59,929 nt of DNA from Bacteroidaceae bacterium (GTDB lineage Bacteria; Bacteroidota; Bacteroidia; Bacteroidales; Bacteroidaceae), in contig JAFZWK010000035.1 of assembly GCA_017617335.1 (NCBI GenBank), positions 1 through 59,929 on the forward strand. Reading direction: 5' to 3'. The translations under genes and the position numbers were made by a program. Shown in pieces: positions 18,096 through 25,946 of the stretch. Position 1 is the stretch's first letter, and every line of letters starts with the position of its first letter. Below the pieces are notes generated by a model. It was not told where the DNA came from. It searched no databases and saw only the letters and a program-made list of their open reading frames with translations.

Positions 18096-18548
18096 ATGAA
18101 CGACACTTTCATATCATTGGGTTATCTGGGGCTTTTCGTCTGCTCATTCATCGCAGGCTCGCCTATCCCCATGAACTCCAAGGCCGTACTCTCAGTAGCG
18201 TTGGTGCTGGGATGGAATCCTGTGTGGTGTGTGGTATCGTGTGTGGTAGGCAACTGGCTGGGTACGGGTATCAGTTATTTCATCGGACGGTTCTTTACCT
18301 ATGAACAAGTACTTCGATGGACAAAGGTAGATCCTGTGAAATTGGAGCGTGTCCGTGATTTCTTGCGAGGGAGAGGCGTGTGGTTCGCTCTCTTGGCAGT
18401 AATGCCCATCATCGGGCATTTGGTGACCATCAGTTTTGGCATTCTCCGCGCCCCATATTGGAAGGTGGGCAGTATCATGTTGTTGGCCCAAACATTCAGC
18501 TACACAGCCTGGACTCTTCTTACGTTGGGTGTTGTATCCCTCTTTTAA
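18096..18548 (+). CDS. Small VTT/DedA-type membrane protein (YqaA-like)
   Basis: A 150-residue membrane protein with about four hydrophobic segments. The central stretch (SCVVGNWLGTGISYFIGR) and the later GRGVWFALLAVMPIIGH resemble the SNARE-associated/VTT domain of DedA and YqaA proteins. DedA relatives are linked to lipid flipping and membrane homeostasis, which suits its place 10 bp after cardiolipin synthase. The exact function is unknown. Confidence 0.75.
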   Translation: MNDTFISLGYLGLFVCSFIAGSPIPMNSKAVLSVALVLGWNPVWCVVSCVVGNWLGTGISYFIGRFFTYEQVLRWTKVDPVKLERVRDFLRGRGVWFALLAVMPIIGHLVTISFGILRAPYWKVGSIMLLAQTFSYTAWTLLTLGVVSLF

Positions 18549-18624
18549 TTTAGGACAGAGAGAGATTTTCTTGTGAAAAGGATACTGACAAAAGGTGGAT
18601 GTTACAGATTTTTTTTGTCAGAAA

Positions 18625-18656
18625 CTTGTGAATGTTAGTTATTATTACGACATTTG
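18625..18656 (+). promoter_or_regulatory. Probable promoter of the BACON lipoprotein gene
   Basis: CTTG at 18625-18628 and GACATTTG at 18649-18656 are spaced by 20 bp. Each differs from the consensus (TTTG and TAnnTTTG) at its first position, so this is a weaker match than the other promoters in the window. The start would be about 43 nt before the ATG. Confidence 0.4.
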
Positions 18657-18705
18657 CAAACAGAGATAGAATTCTACATTAACTAACAAATATAAAACAA
18701 TAGAA

Positions 18706-21363
18706 ATGAAGAAAAAATGCATGTATTGGCTTGCGCTGTCAATGATATTGACTTACGTTGCTTTGACTGGATGTAGTAGTTCGGACGACGTTGTCGAAGA
18801 TCCCGATATTAAGGTGCCCGAATATGTGGAGAACCCGCAGAAGGCGGTGCGCTATGAGAAGAGTCCACAGTTCAAGAGCGACTTGGACGCTGTGAACCAG
18901 CTGGCTTTCGTGTTGAAGGCAATGAACTGGAACTACTGGATGATGGCTTCCGACGGACTGAAAAAACCAGAGGACTTCTTCACGGTTTCGCCCGATGAGC
19001 TTGGCAAGAACCAGCCTCAACTGGCAGACGAATATTTGGAAATGTTGACCTACCTCTACAACAACCTTGACACCTACACCGAGGCGCTCGAGAACATGGA
19101 AGTTAACGGCATCCTGCCCGAAGGAGCTGTCACTCGTGGCTATTTGAGCGACTTCTTTAGTTTCAGTGTGGCTGCAAAGTCGTCAGCCGCAATGGGACGT
19201 CAGGCTGTTATGACGATTATCAGGGCAAAGGGCTGGTCGACAAACTACCAAATGCTGGAGAAGCTGTACAATCAGATTCCGGCTGGACAGCGCCGAGGCT
19301 ACAGCAATGCCATTTCCTTCTGGCAGGACTTCAGCACAGGCAAACTGGACGACCGCTCCAACCAAATTTTCAAGAACCTTTACTCTACGAGCGATGACCC
19401 GGATGTGCAGGAGTTCTACGACACATGTCGAGACATAGGTATCACGCCTGAGATGAACATGGCCACCATCACGCAGAAAATGGCAGAGTCTGGCATGAAC
19501 CTTATTGTAGATGCCTGCCCCATCAACCTGAGCACTGGTATCGACATCTACAATACATCGAATGCAACGATGGATGTAATGACCAACACGTTTAAGTTCA
19601 AGGCGAATGAGGACGGCACAGTATCCTATGACGGAGTGAACGTCGATGTCTTGAAGGAATTTGCAAAGCAATGGGGACATAACGTTGTGAACTACGGCCG
19701 AGATTACGAGAAATACATGGACCAGGTGGAGGCAGGTTTTAATTCGGTAAACTTTACCAACTGGGACGAGGGAAAGGACTGGTGGCTAGACAACGTGTTC
19801 AAGGGAGCATACGATTTCACAGCCAACGAGACGATGTTCAGCAACAATCTGAAGGAAGCATTCGATGATCACGGCAAAAAGTTGGGACTTGAGACCAAGG
19901 TGATTGTAAAGGAGGTGAACGGTCAGGAAATCTCTTTTGTCTATCTCGTTGACAAAGAGACAGGCAAGATACGCCTCGGCTTCATGAAGGATGCAGATGG
20001 CAATATAGTGATGTTCCCAGGCGAAGACCCAGGCAAGAAGACCATCACCGTTGTGAACCGCCACACAGGCAAGCGAATCACCAAGGACGTGGACATAAAC
20101 AAAGATAAAGAAACAATCATCGAGACAGACCTCGAGCACGACGAGGATTTGCTTGAAGAAGAGCCTGAAAACGGAGACCTTAGTCTCTACCCAGGTGCGA
20201 AATGGACAGAGGAGAGCGGTGAAGCAACATCGATGCGCTTCACCATCGTGACCAACTACCTCTACTACAAGTGTAAGACTGAGAGCGACTGGATTTCTGC
20301 CAACATAGCCACCGATGCAAACTACATGTACGTGAAACTGACGAAGAACGACAAGCCGCAGAACCCCAAGGACAAGAACAGCAAGCCTGTGGAGCGCACT
20401 GGAAAGGTTCTCGTAATGGCAACCAACAAGGAGGGCAAGGTGCTTAAGAGCATCACTCTCGATGTAACGCAGAAGCCATACATGCCAGAAGATGATGAGC
20501 CGTTCATCACAGCCTATCCGTCGGAAGTGATAATGGATGCAAAGGGGGGCGAACAGTTTGTGTCACTTTCTCACACATCATCATATAATTATCTCGGTGC
20601 CGATCCGAGCAACGACATCATCGGCTGGGCAGACGTGCAGCCCACATCTGAAGGCTATATCATCAGCGTCAAACCCAACAACACCGACGAGGAACGCTCA
20701 GGCACCGTCACCTTCTATGCAGCTGTTAGCCAGCAGGCACTCGAGGATGTATTCTACAACGGAGTGAAACCTGACAAGGAAAAAGTTGTCTATACCACAG
20801 TACTGGTAAAGCAGGAAAAGGGAGAGAAAAAATCTCCAATTTACGAAGTGGATTTCTACGTTTCTTCACGAGGCAAGGAAGTAGACAGGGAAAGTTTTAT
20901 AGACTACGGCACCAACTTCTATTTTGAGGATGGCGACAACTCAACAATAACTTGTGTTGAACAGGGACGCGACCTACATGTTGAATGCATAGGAAAAATT
21001 GAATATTCATGGCAAACACAGAATGCAACCCTATCGTTTGATATACAGGACTACAAAGACCTTTCGAGCGACAACCTCAAAATCATGAATGTGAAATGGC
21101 ATTACCTTTCAGAGGAAAACTATGAAACGAGCAGGGGCACGAGGGAAATCAACGCCGATCTAACCAACATACCTGTCAACGAAGCAGACAAATACAAGAT
21201 GGTTATCAATGCCAAAGTTGGTGATGGCGTTGTGTTCAACAAATGGAATGCTAAGGAAAACTCTGTTTACGACGATGGGAGAACCCACCAGAACAACTAT
21301 GCTTACGTAGAGTCCGCAAACAATAGAGTCGATATGAAAATATATTTCAGGTCGAAATACTAA
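18706..21363 (+). CDS. Large lipoprotein with two BACON-type domains
   Basis: An 885-residue lipoprotein: the signal ends in the lipobox LTGC (Cys23) followed by an SSSDD stretch typical of surface export in Bacteroidetes. Residues about 25-480 are a mostly helical region I do not recognise (it includes WNYWMMASDGLKKPEDF). Two BACON-like beta-sandwich domains follow at about 480-590 (with ESDWISANI) and 600-715 (with IIGWADVQP), each ending in the typical TLDVTQK or TVLVKQEK strand. The final 165 residues are unassigned. BACON domains often bind glycans or mucin, but no enzyme domain is visible. The gene stands alone between two large gaps. Confidence 0.75.
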   Translation: MKKKCMYWLALSMILTYVALTGCSSSDDVVEDPDIKVPEYVENPQKAVRYEKSPQFKSDLDAVNQLAFVLKAMNWNYWMMASDGLKKPEDFFTVSPDELGKNQPQLADEYLEMLTYLYNNLDTYTEALENMEVNGILPEGAVTRGYLSDFFSFSVAAKSSAAMGRQAVMTIIRAKGWSTNYQMLEKLYNQIPAGQRRGYSNAISFWQDFSTGKLDDRSNQIFKNLYSTSDDPDVQEFYDTCRDIGITPEMNMATITQKMAESGMNLIVDACPINLSTGIDIYNTSNATMDVMTNTFKFKANEDGTVSYDGVNVDVLKEFAKQWGHNVVNYGRDYEKYMDQVEAGFNSVNFTNWDEGKDWWLDNVFKGAYDFTANETMFSNNLKEAFDDHGKKLGLETKVIVKEVNGQEISFVYLVDKETGKIRLGFMKDADGNIVMFPGEDPGKKTITVVNRHTGKRITKDVDINKDKETIIETDLEHDEDLLEEEPENGDLSLYPGAKWTEESGEATSMRFTIVTNYLYYKCKTESDWISANIATDANYMYVKLTKNDKPQNPKDKNSKPVERTGKVLVMATNKEGKVLKSITLDVTQKPYMPEDDEPFITAYPSEVIMDAKGGEQFVSLSHTSSYNYLGADPSNDIIGWADVQPTSEGYIISVKPNNTDEERSGTVTFYAAVSQQALEDVFYNGVKPDKEKVVYTTVLVKQEKGEKKSPIYEVDFYVSSRGKEVDRESFIDYGTNFYFEDGDNSTITCVEQGRDLHVECIGKIEYSWQTQNATLSFDIQDYKDLSSDNLKIMNVKWHYLSEENYETSRGTREINADLTNIPVNEADKYKMVINAKVGDGVVFNKWNAKENSVYDDGRTHQNNYAYVESANNRVDMKIYFRSKY

Positions 21364-21426
21364 ACACTGGAAAACGTAGAAGACTCCTAAACCCCATGAT
21401 TTATACCCCAGCAGGATCGTTTCTTG

Positions 21427-21579
21427 ACACCCTACACTCTACACCGAACACTCATAACACGATAACTATCAACAGGATACATGGGTGTAGAGCCCTCCGA
21501 TACTCTACACCCGCTCTATACTCATCTATGTTACTGAACCTCAATGCAATACCTTCTACTGGTGTAGAGTGTAGAGTGT
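21427..21579. repeat. Cluster of GGTGTAGAG inverted repeats
   Basis: A 19-bp segment at 21427-21445 and its inverted copy at 21561-21579 match at 18 of 19 positions (GGTGTAGAGTGTAG core). Inside them lies a second, perfect 10-bp inverted pair, GGGTGTAGAG at 21483-21492 and CTCTACACCC at 21503-21512. The 153-bp unit could fold into a cruciform with a nested hairpin and has the look of a small non-coding palindromic element. No coding content is credible here. Confidence 0.65.
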
Positions 21580-21709
21580 TTTTGAGTTCATGAAAAAATC
21601 AATGAGGGGCAGGAGGTAGCCCATTCTGTTTCTGCAGTTGGGGTTACTATTATTTCTGAAATCAAAATCCTTTACAAAATAGGACACTATAGAAAGGTTT
21701 TTGGAAAGG

Positions 21710-21811
21710 GACACGTTGAAAGGGGAAAATCGACGTGTCGTCTCTGCGGTTTCGACACGTCAACTTTGTAAACTCGACACGTCGAAATCTCAAAGACAAC
21801 ACGTTGTCTTT
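21710..21811. repeat. 22-bp-periodic palindrome array, locus 1 (five units)
   Basis: Five 8-bp cores begin at 21710, 21732, 21754, 21776 and 21798, each exactly 22 bp apart: GACACGTT, GACGTGTC, GACACGTC, GACACGTC, AACACGTT. The arms are inverted (GAC/GTC or AAC/GTT) around an AC or GT centre. The last unit extends to 9-bp arms, AAAGACAAC and GTTGTCTTT. The 14-bp spacers differ. The array lies in the 770-bp gap between the BACON lipoprotein and GH51 genes. The rest of that gap holds the repeat at 21427-21579, a hairpin at 21889-21931 and AT-rich sequence. Confidence 0.85.
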
Positions 21812-21888
21812 TCATAGGAGAAAGAAGGATTGCTGTTGTTTAACACAACTAGTTAATAATCAGCTAATTATAAAAAAGAATCCTTTAC

Positions 21889-21931
21889 AAGGAAAGAGGT
21901 TGACCGAGAAACAGTCAATCCGTTTTTCCTT
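21889..21931. other. Long imperfect hairpin in the BACON-GH51 gap
   Basis: AAGGAAA (21889-21895) pairs with TTTCCTT (21925-21931), and GGTTGAC (21898-21904) pairs with GTCAATC (21914-21920) with one wobble. A 5-T run is part of the 3' side. It could terminate plus-strand transcripts leaving the lipoprotein gene, but it is 525 bp downstream and the T run falls within the stem, so I leave the role open. Confidence 0.4.
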
Positions 21932-22131
21932 ATCAAAGAAACATCTTCTGAAATCTTGACAAAACAATTTAGTGTTGGTTCCCTCACTTTGTTATTATCC
22001 TTAGTTTCTATCTCTTTCAGGATAGCTTAGTTACGGCTCAACATTATACATTGACCACGAATAATGTATAGTATCTGTTTTTATTGGTTCATTTTCATCT
22101 ATAATGCATGGATACAAGAGTCTGAGATTTC

Positions 22132-23922
22132 TCAGTACTCCACGCAAACTTTCATTGATTTGTCACCTGTCTGCACTACATAGATACCTGGAGATTGCTT
22201 CGCATTTTCATCGACTTTATATCCTGATGTTGTGTAGACATTGAAATTCTCTTCCCCTTCCACGTAAATCCGACCATCTATTACGTAGGGAAAAAGGGGC
22301 GTGGGGTTACCCAACACTTTTTCTGCTGTATCTTTTTCGAACAGGATCAAGACAGTTGCACATGGGTTAAGCGTGACTGTCGGGGAGGTTAGCTTCAGGG
22401 TAGAATTTTTTACCAGAGATCGGTCTTCTTCCGTATTTTCAGCACAAACATCATTGGCTGAAACCTGATAAGCAGAATTCATTTTATATCCATCAGGAAC
22501 CACGACGTTCACTTCCTGTTTTGTATCGTATGATCTGTTTACTATCGAAACCACCAAATGTTCTTCTTCATTCACTACAGCGGCACAATCCACGTAACAA
22601 CGATCCACTTTTTTTCCATCTTGGGAAGAGTCCGTATCACCCTCAATCTTCAGATTTTTTAATTCCAAATCCTTAATGCCTGGCCCTGTTACGTTCACAC
22701 CTACAGCACGACCTGTCATGAATTTACGGTAAAGGTTGTAGAGATAATAGCAGACCGATGGATAAGCATCTTGATTGCCCACTGTCTTTAAAAGACCATG
22801 CCCGTTCACGGGGAAAATATAATTAGCCATCGCAACATAGGGACTGGTTCGAATGAAAACATTCAGCATCCCCGCCATCGCAGCAGCATCGTAGAGCCGT
22901 CGGCCATCCTTTCGGGTGAAGGAGTAACTGCTACCATTGTAAACACTGTGCCTGCAGTTCCACTCGTCGATACTGAATCGGATTGGATTTGAGGTTCGTC
23001 CAACGGAAATGTTGTATGTGGTCAGGTCATTGATGAAGTGACGCAAGTTTGCCTCCACAAGTTCTGGAGCAAACAGGGTCTTTTCCGGATCCATCAATTG
23101 ATTGTCTTTTATTTTTGCAGTCATGTAGTAGTGCATGGTTAGGAAATCGAGGTCTTTACCACATTTTTCAACAACAACCTTATTCCAAGTTCCTGTATGT
23201 CCCACACCTAACAATTTAACTTCAGGATACATTCTCTTAATGGCGGAGGCGTAGAGAGTGAGTTGTTCGGCATATTCTGCTGCAGATTCACCCTTATGGA
23301 ATTTGTTACCGAGATAATTCTCATTGCCGATGCAAAAAAAGCGCACTCCATAGGGGACTGGATAACTGTTATTCCTTCGATAATCTCCCATAAGGGTTCC
23401 TGTCTCACCATTCACGTATTCCACCCAACTTAGGGCTTTTTCCACCGAATGGTCGTAAGTGTTGTTGTTGCCCATAGGGATATTGATGTAGGGTTCAATG
23501 TCGAGTTTTTTACACCAGTTCACAAACTCATCGGTACCGAAAGTGTAGTACTCAGTTCCGCCCCAAATGTGCTCGCTCACTGCAGTTCGCGTGGGACCAA
23601 CACCTTTTTGCCACTCATAGTCATAGATGGCAGTTCCAGCTGGCCAGCGCATTACAGGAATCCTCAGTCTCATCAATTGTTTTGTCACTGACAGATTTTC
23701 CGCACCCTTCTTATCCACCACACCGCCATAAATAACCGCATCGTTGCAATCCTCCAGCATCTGTCCGTATATCATTGAATCTATAGGGGCAAAATGTGAC
23801 AAATCAGATATTGAGACCACAGTTGTTGTTCCTGACACAGTTTGGTTGAAAACAGGTTTCTGGGAATTGATCATCAATGAACAAACAGAAAGGAGTGATG
23901 CGATAAAAAAGATTTTTTTCAT
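22132..23922 (-). CDS. Alpha-L-arabinofuranosidase, GH51, with C-terminal tail
   Basis: A 596-residue secreted enzyme with a signal peptide (MKKIFFIASLLSVCSLMINS). The GH51 barrel includes RWPAGTAIYDYEW near residue 92, acid/base Glu201 in CIGNEN, and nucleophile Glu320 in SIDEWN. It would release arabinose side chains from plant arabinan or arabinoxylan. A C-terminal beta-sandwich follows, and the last 60 residues (YTTSGYKVDE, then SPGIYVVQTGDKSMKV) resemble the short sorting-type tails of the other secreted proteins here. It lies 35 bp downstream of a truncated oxidoreductase on the same strand. Confidence 0.85.
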   Translation of the reverse strand: MKKIFFIASLLSVCSLMINSQKPVFNQTVSGTTTVVSISDLSHFAPIDSMIYGQMLEDCNDAVIYGGVVDKKGAENLSVTKQLMRLRIPVMRWPAGTAIYDYEWQKGVGPTRTAVSEHIWGGTEYYTFGTDEFVNWCKKLDIEPYINIPMGNNNTYDHSVEKALSWVEYVNGETGTLMGDYRRNNSYPVPYGVRFFCIGNENYLGNKFHKGESAAEYAEQLTLYASAIKRMYPEVKLLGVGHTGTWNKVVVEKCGKDLDFLTMHYYMTAKIKDNQLMDPEKTLFAPELVEANLRHFINDLTTYNISVGRTSNPIRFSIDEWNCRHSVYNGSSYSFTRKDGRRLYDAAAMAGMLNVFIRTSPYVAMANYIFPVNGHGLLKTVGNQDAYPSVCYYLYNLYRKFMTGRAVGVNVTGPGIKDLELKNLKIEGDTDSSQDGKKVDRCYVDCAAVVNEEEHLVVSIVNRSYDTKQEVNVVVPDGYKMNSAYQVSANDVCAENTEEDRSLVKNSTLKLTSPTVTLNPCATVLILFEKDTAEKVLGNPTPLFPYVIDGRIYVEGEENFNVYTTSGYKVDENAKQSPGIYVVQTGDKSMKVCVEY

Positions 23923-23957
23923 TTTTTCAATATTGTTTATGCAGGTCGTCAGGTATC

Positions 23958-24989
23958 CTATTTGTTGAAAGGGTTGTAATGGCTACCTTTCGATCCATCG
24001 CTCTTTTCTCGATCCAAAATCAGAGTCGGGTCTATAGTTTCTTCCAGATCTGAGTTTAAAAGGTATTGCCCTTGTAGGATCAACATCTCGCGCAGCATTT
24101 TTGTGTCCACATTTCTTGTTAAACCATCAGATTCTGCTGCCATTGCTGCTGCAGTTCCTGCGCCTTGTCCCATTGCCATACAGGTAGCCATCACTCGAAT
24201 AGATCCTGCAGCCATCTGATTAGCAGATATGCATCGTCCAGCCACCAACATGTTATCAAATTTTGTTGGAATCAGTGAGCGATAAGGAATTTCGTATACC
24301 ATCTTTCCTGAACCTGTGTAAATTTGCATTTTTCCCTGTCCTGGATGTATGTCAATAGCATAGGTGCCACATGAGATGCCATCTTCAAAAGACTTGCCTT
24401 CTAAGATGTCGCCTTCATCCAGTATATAGTCTCCAATAATATGTCGGCTTTCTCTCACTCCCACTCTAGCACCTGTTTCAACAATGTAGGAATTCTCGAA
24501 TCCTCCTACATGTTTTTTCATAAAACGGTATACTTCAACTACCTGTTTACGAAGTCTTATTTCTGCTTTTGTCAATTCCTTGGCATTCACACCTGATATT
24601 TTCTGTAGTCTGGTCACATTCATGGCGAATTGATGATGGGGAAGTTCATACATAAGTATTCTATTGGCAATTTCACTATCTAAATTTCCTTTAGCGATTT
24701 CCTCTTTTACAAGTTCGTTTAGTCCTAAGAATGCTATGCCCTTTTGGCTATCGATTTCTTTGTCAGTTGGATTATCCTTCAAAAGTTGTCTGTTCTTTTT
24801 CATCCAGGCTCGCAATTCAGAAGTATTCACGTCTCCAATTCTGAAAAACAAAGATACGGGTTGCACAATTCCTTTGCCATCACCGATAGTGAAATCGGCT
24901 CCTGCCTTTGCGGCAACATCACCGTCGCCTGTGCAATCAATAAAATGTTCCTGCTGGGCGGGCATATTTTGTTGACCTTTTAATTTCAA
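23958..24989 (-). pseudogene. 5'-truncated FAD-dependent oxidoreductase
   Basis: The 343 residues correspond to the middle and end of an FAD-dependent oxidoreductase of the FAD_oxidored type: CTGDGDVAAKAGAD near the start and CMAMGQGAGTAAAMA near the end. The N-terminal dinucleotide-binding motif (GxGxxG plus about 100 residues), essential for FAD binding, is absent and is not found in any frame in the 100 bp upstream. The longest frame must start at TTG (24989) or at the ATG at 24965. I read this as a remnant whose 5' end was deleted. It precedes the arabinofuranosidase on the same strand. A truncated but used protein cannot be excluded. Confidence 0.7.
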
Positions 24990-25097
24990 ATCAAAATTCT
25001 ATCTTCCTGCGCTTCGATGGGATTGAGACTATGACGGAATACACTCATATATTTGCAAGTCATAGGGTGCATTTGCAAAATTAAATGCCCGTTTCAC

Positions 25098-25736
25098 TCA
25101 AAGATAGAAATTGAAACCAATTCCCAGGATGTGTTGTGACGGGTGTTCCTTGTGCGTATAGTAAAGATAATATGCCTCCAACTGCATCCAACGGGTTATA
25201 TCGTAGTCGCAAGCCACATAGTGCCTCGTTTTTTTCCAATCTTTCCACGTGAAAACTTCTATGGCCAGATAGGGACTGAATCGACTGTGGGGAATAGCAT
25301 ACTGGGCTTTCAGACGGGAGCGCAGCTCATTCCCCTGTCTGTTTTCGGCTGGTATCCAGGAATGCAGGTAACGCTCACGGAGAGATAATTTGAGTGGTCC
25401 TTCCTTCAAGGTAGCCGTTACATCCATGATGGCTCTGTGCACTTGGCGGGAGGACTCTTTCACGAAGTCGTAGGCAACATCGGTCTTGAACCAGGGAAAA
25501 AGTTTAACGCCCAAGATTGTGCGAGTGTACCAGCAGTCAAAGTGGCGGTACTGGAGGTTGTCGTGCTCGAAGTAGAAACTTCCGAAGAAGGGGCTTCGAC
25601 CAAAATCATGGTTAATCTCCACGAATTCCCAGCCACCGAAGCGCCAGCCCTCGGGTTCACCTTGGGCCCGCAATTGTCTTGATGTTGCTGGCAGCAACGT
25701 GAGCAAAAGCAGGATTATAATACGAGGACGTAACAT
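25098..25736 (-). CDS. DUF2490-type outer-membrane beta-barrel protein
   Basis: Starting at the ATG at 25736 the protein has 212 residues, with a signal peptide (IIILLLLTLLPATSRQLRAQ) and a body rich in alternating aromatic and charged residues (YRHFDCWYTRTILG, SLRERYLHSW) that ends in the aromatic HILGIGFNFYL. This matches the DUF2490 family of small predicted outer-membrane barrels of unknown function. The longer frame (from 25763) adds nine residues before the signal peptide and is less likely. A strong hairpin lies just upstream. Confidence 0.75.
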   Translation of the reverse strand: MLRPRIIILLLLTLLPATSRQLRAQGEPEGWRFGGWEFVEINHDFGRSPFFGSFYFEHDNLQYRHFDCWYTRTILGVKLFPWFKTDVAYDFVKESSRQVHRAIMDVTATLKEGPLKLSLRERYLHSWIPAENRQGNELRSRLKAQYAIPHSRFSPYLAIEVFTWKDWKKTRHYVACDYDITRWMQLEAYYLYYTHKEHPSQHILGIGFNFYL

Positions 25737-25764
25737 GTGATATAATATTTGCTCGAACACCAAT

Positions 25765-25802
25765 CCGCCACCATTCAGGGGGAAACCCCTGCTTGGTGGC
25801 GG
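25765..25802. other. Strong two-part hairpin before the DUF2490 gene
   Basis: CCGCCACCA (25765-25773) pairs with TGGTGGCGG (25794-25802), and inside it CAGGGG (25776-25781) pairs with CCCCTG (25786-25791) around a GAAA tetraloop. No T run follows on either strand, so it is not a standard terminator. It sits between the end of the metallophosphoesterase gene and the DUF2490 start, where it could protect or regulate the downstream message. Confidence 0.6.
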
Positions 25803-25835
25803 TTAACAGGACAATATGAAGGAATGTTTTTAGCT

Positions 25836-25946
25836 TCTCATTGAACCAGAACCTTGATTATTAATCGAGATTCTTTCCGTTCGGCCTTTAACTCAAACAA
25901 GTTTGGTTTATGGCTCTCACTTAACCAGAACCTTATTTCCGTTAAT
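25836..25946. repeat. Partial duplication of a gene 3' end
   Basis: The segment at 25836-25865 repeats, with a few changes and gaps, 25915-25946, which encodes the last residues and stop of the metallophosphoesterase (shared core AACCAGAACCTT). The copies are about 79 bp apart. It looks like a degenerate second copy of the sorting-type tail region left after the stop codon. Confidence 0.5.

Noticed and set aside
19585-19799. Single AACACGTT (19585-19592) and AACGTGTT (19792-19799) inside the BACON lipoprotein gene
   Set aside because: They are 207 bp apart, not a multiple of 22, and have no in-phase neighbours; they fit ordinary coding sequence.
21396-21593. 65-residue plus-strand frame in the BACON-GH51 gap
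   Set aside because: It spans the GGTGTAGAG inverted repeats and its composition reflects them; no sign of coding.
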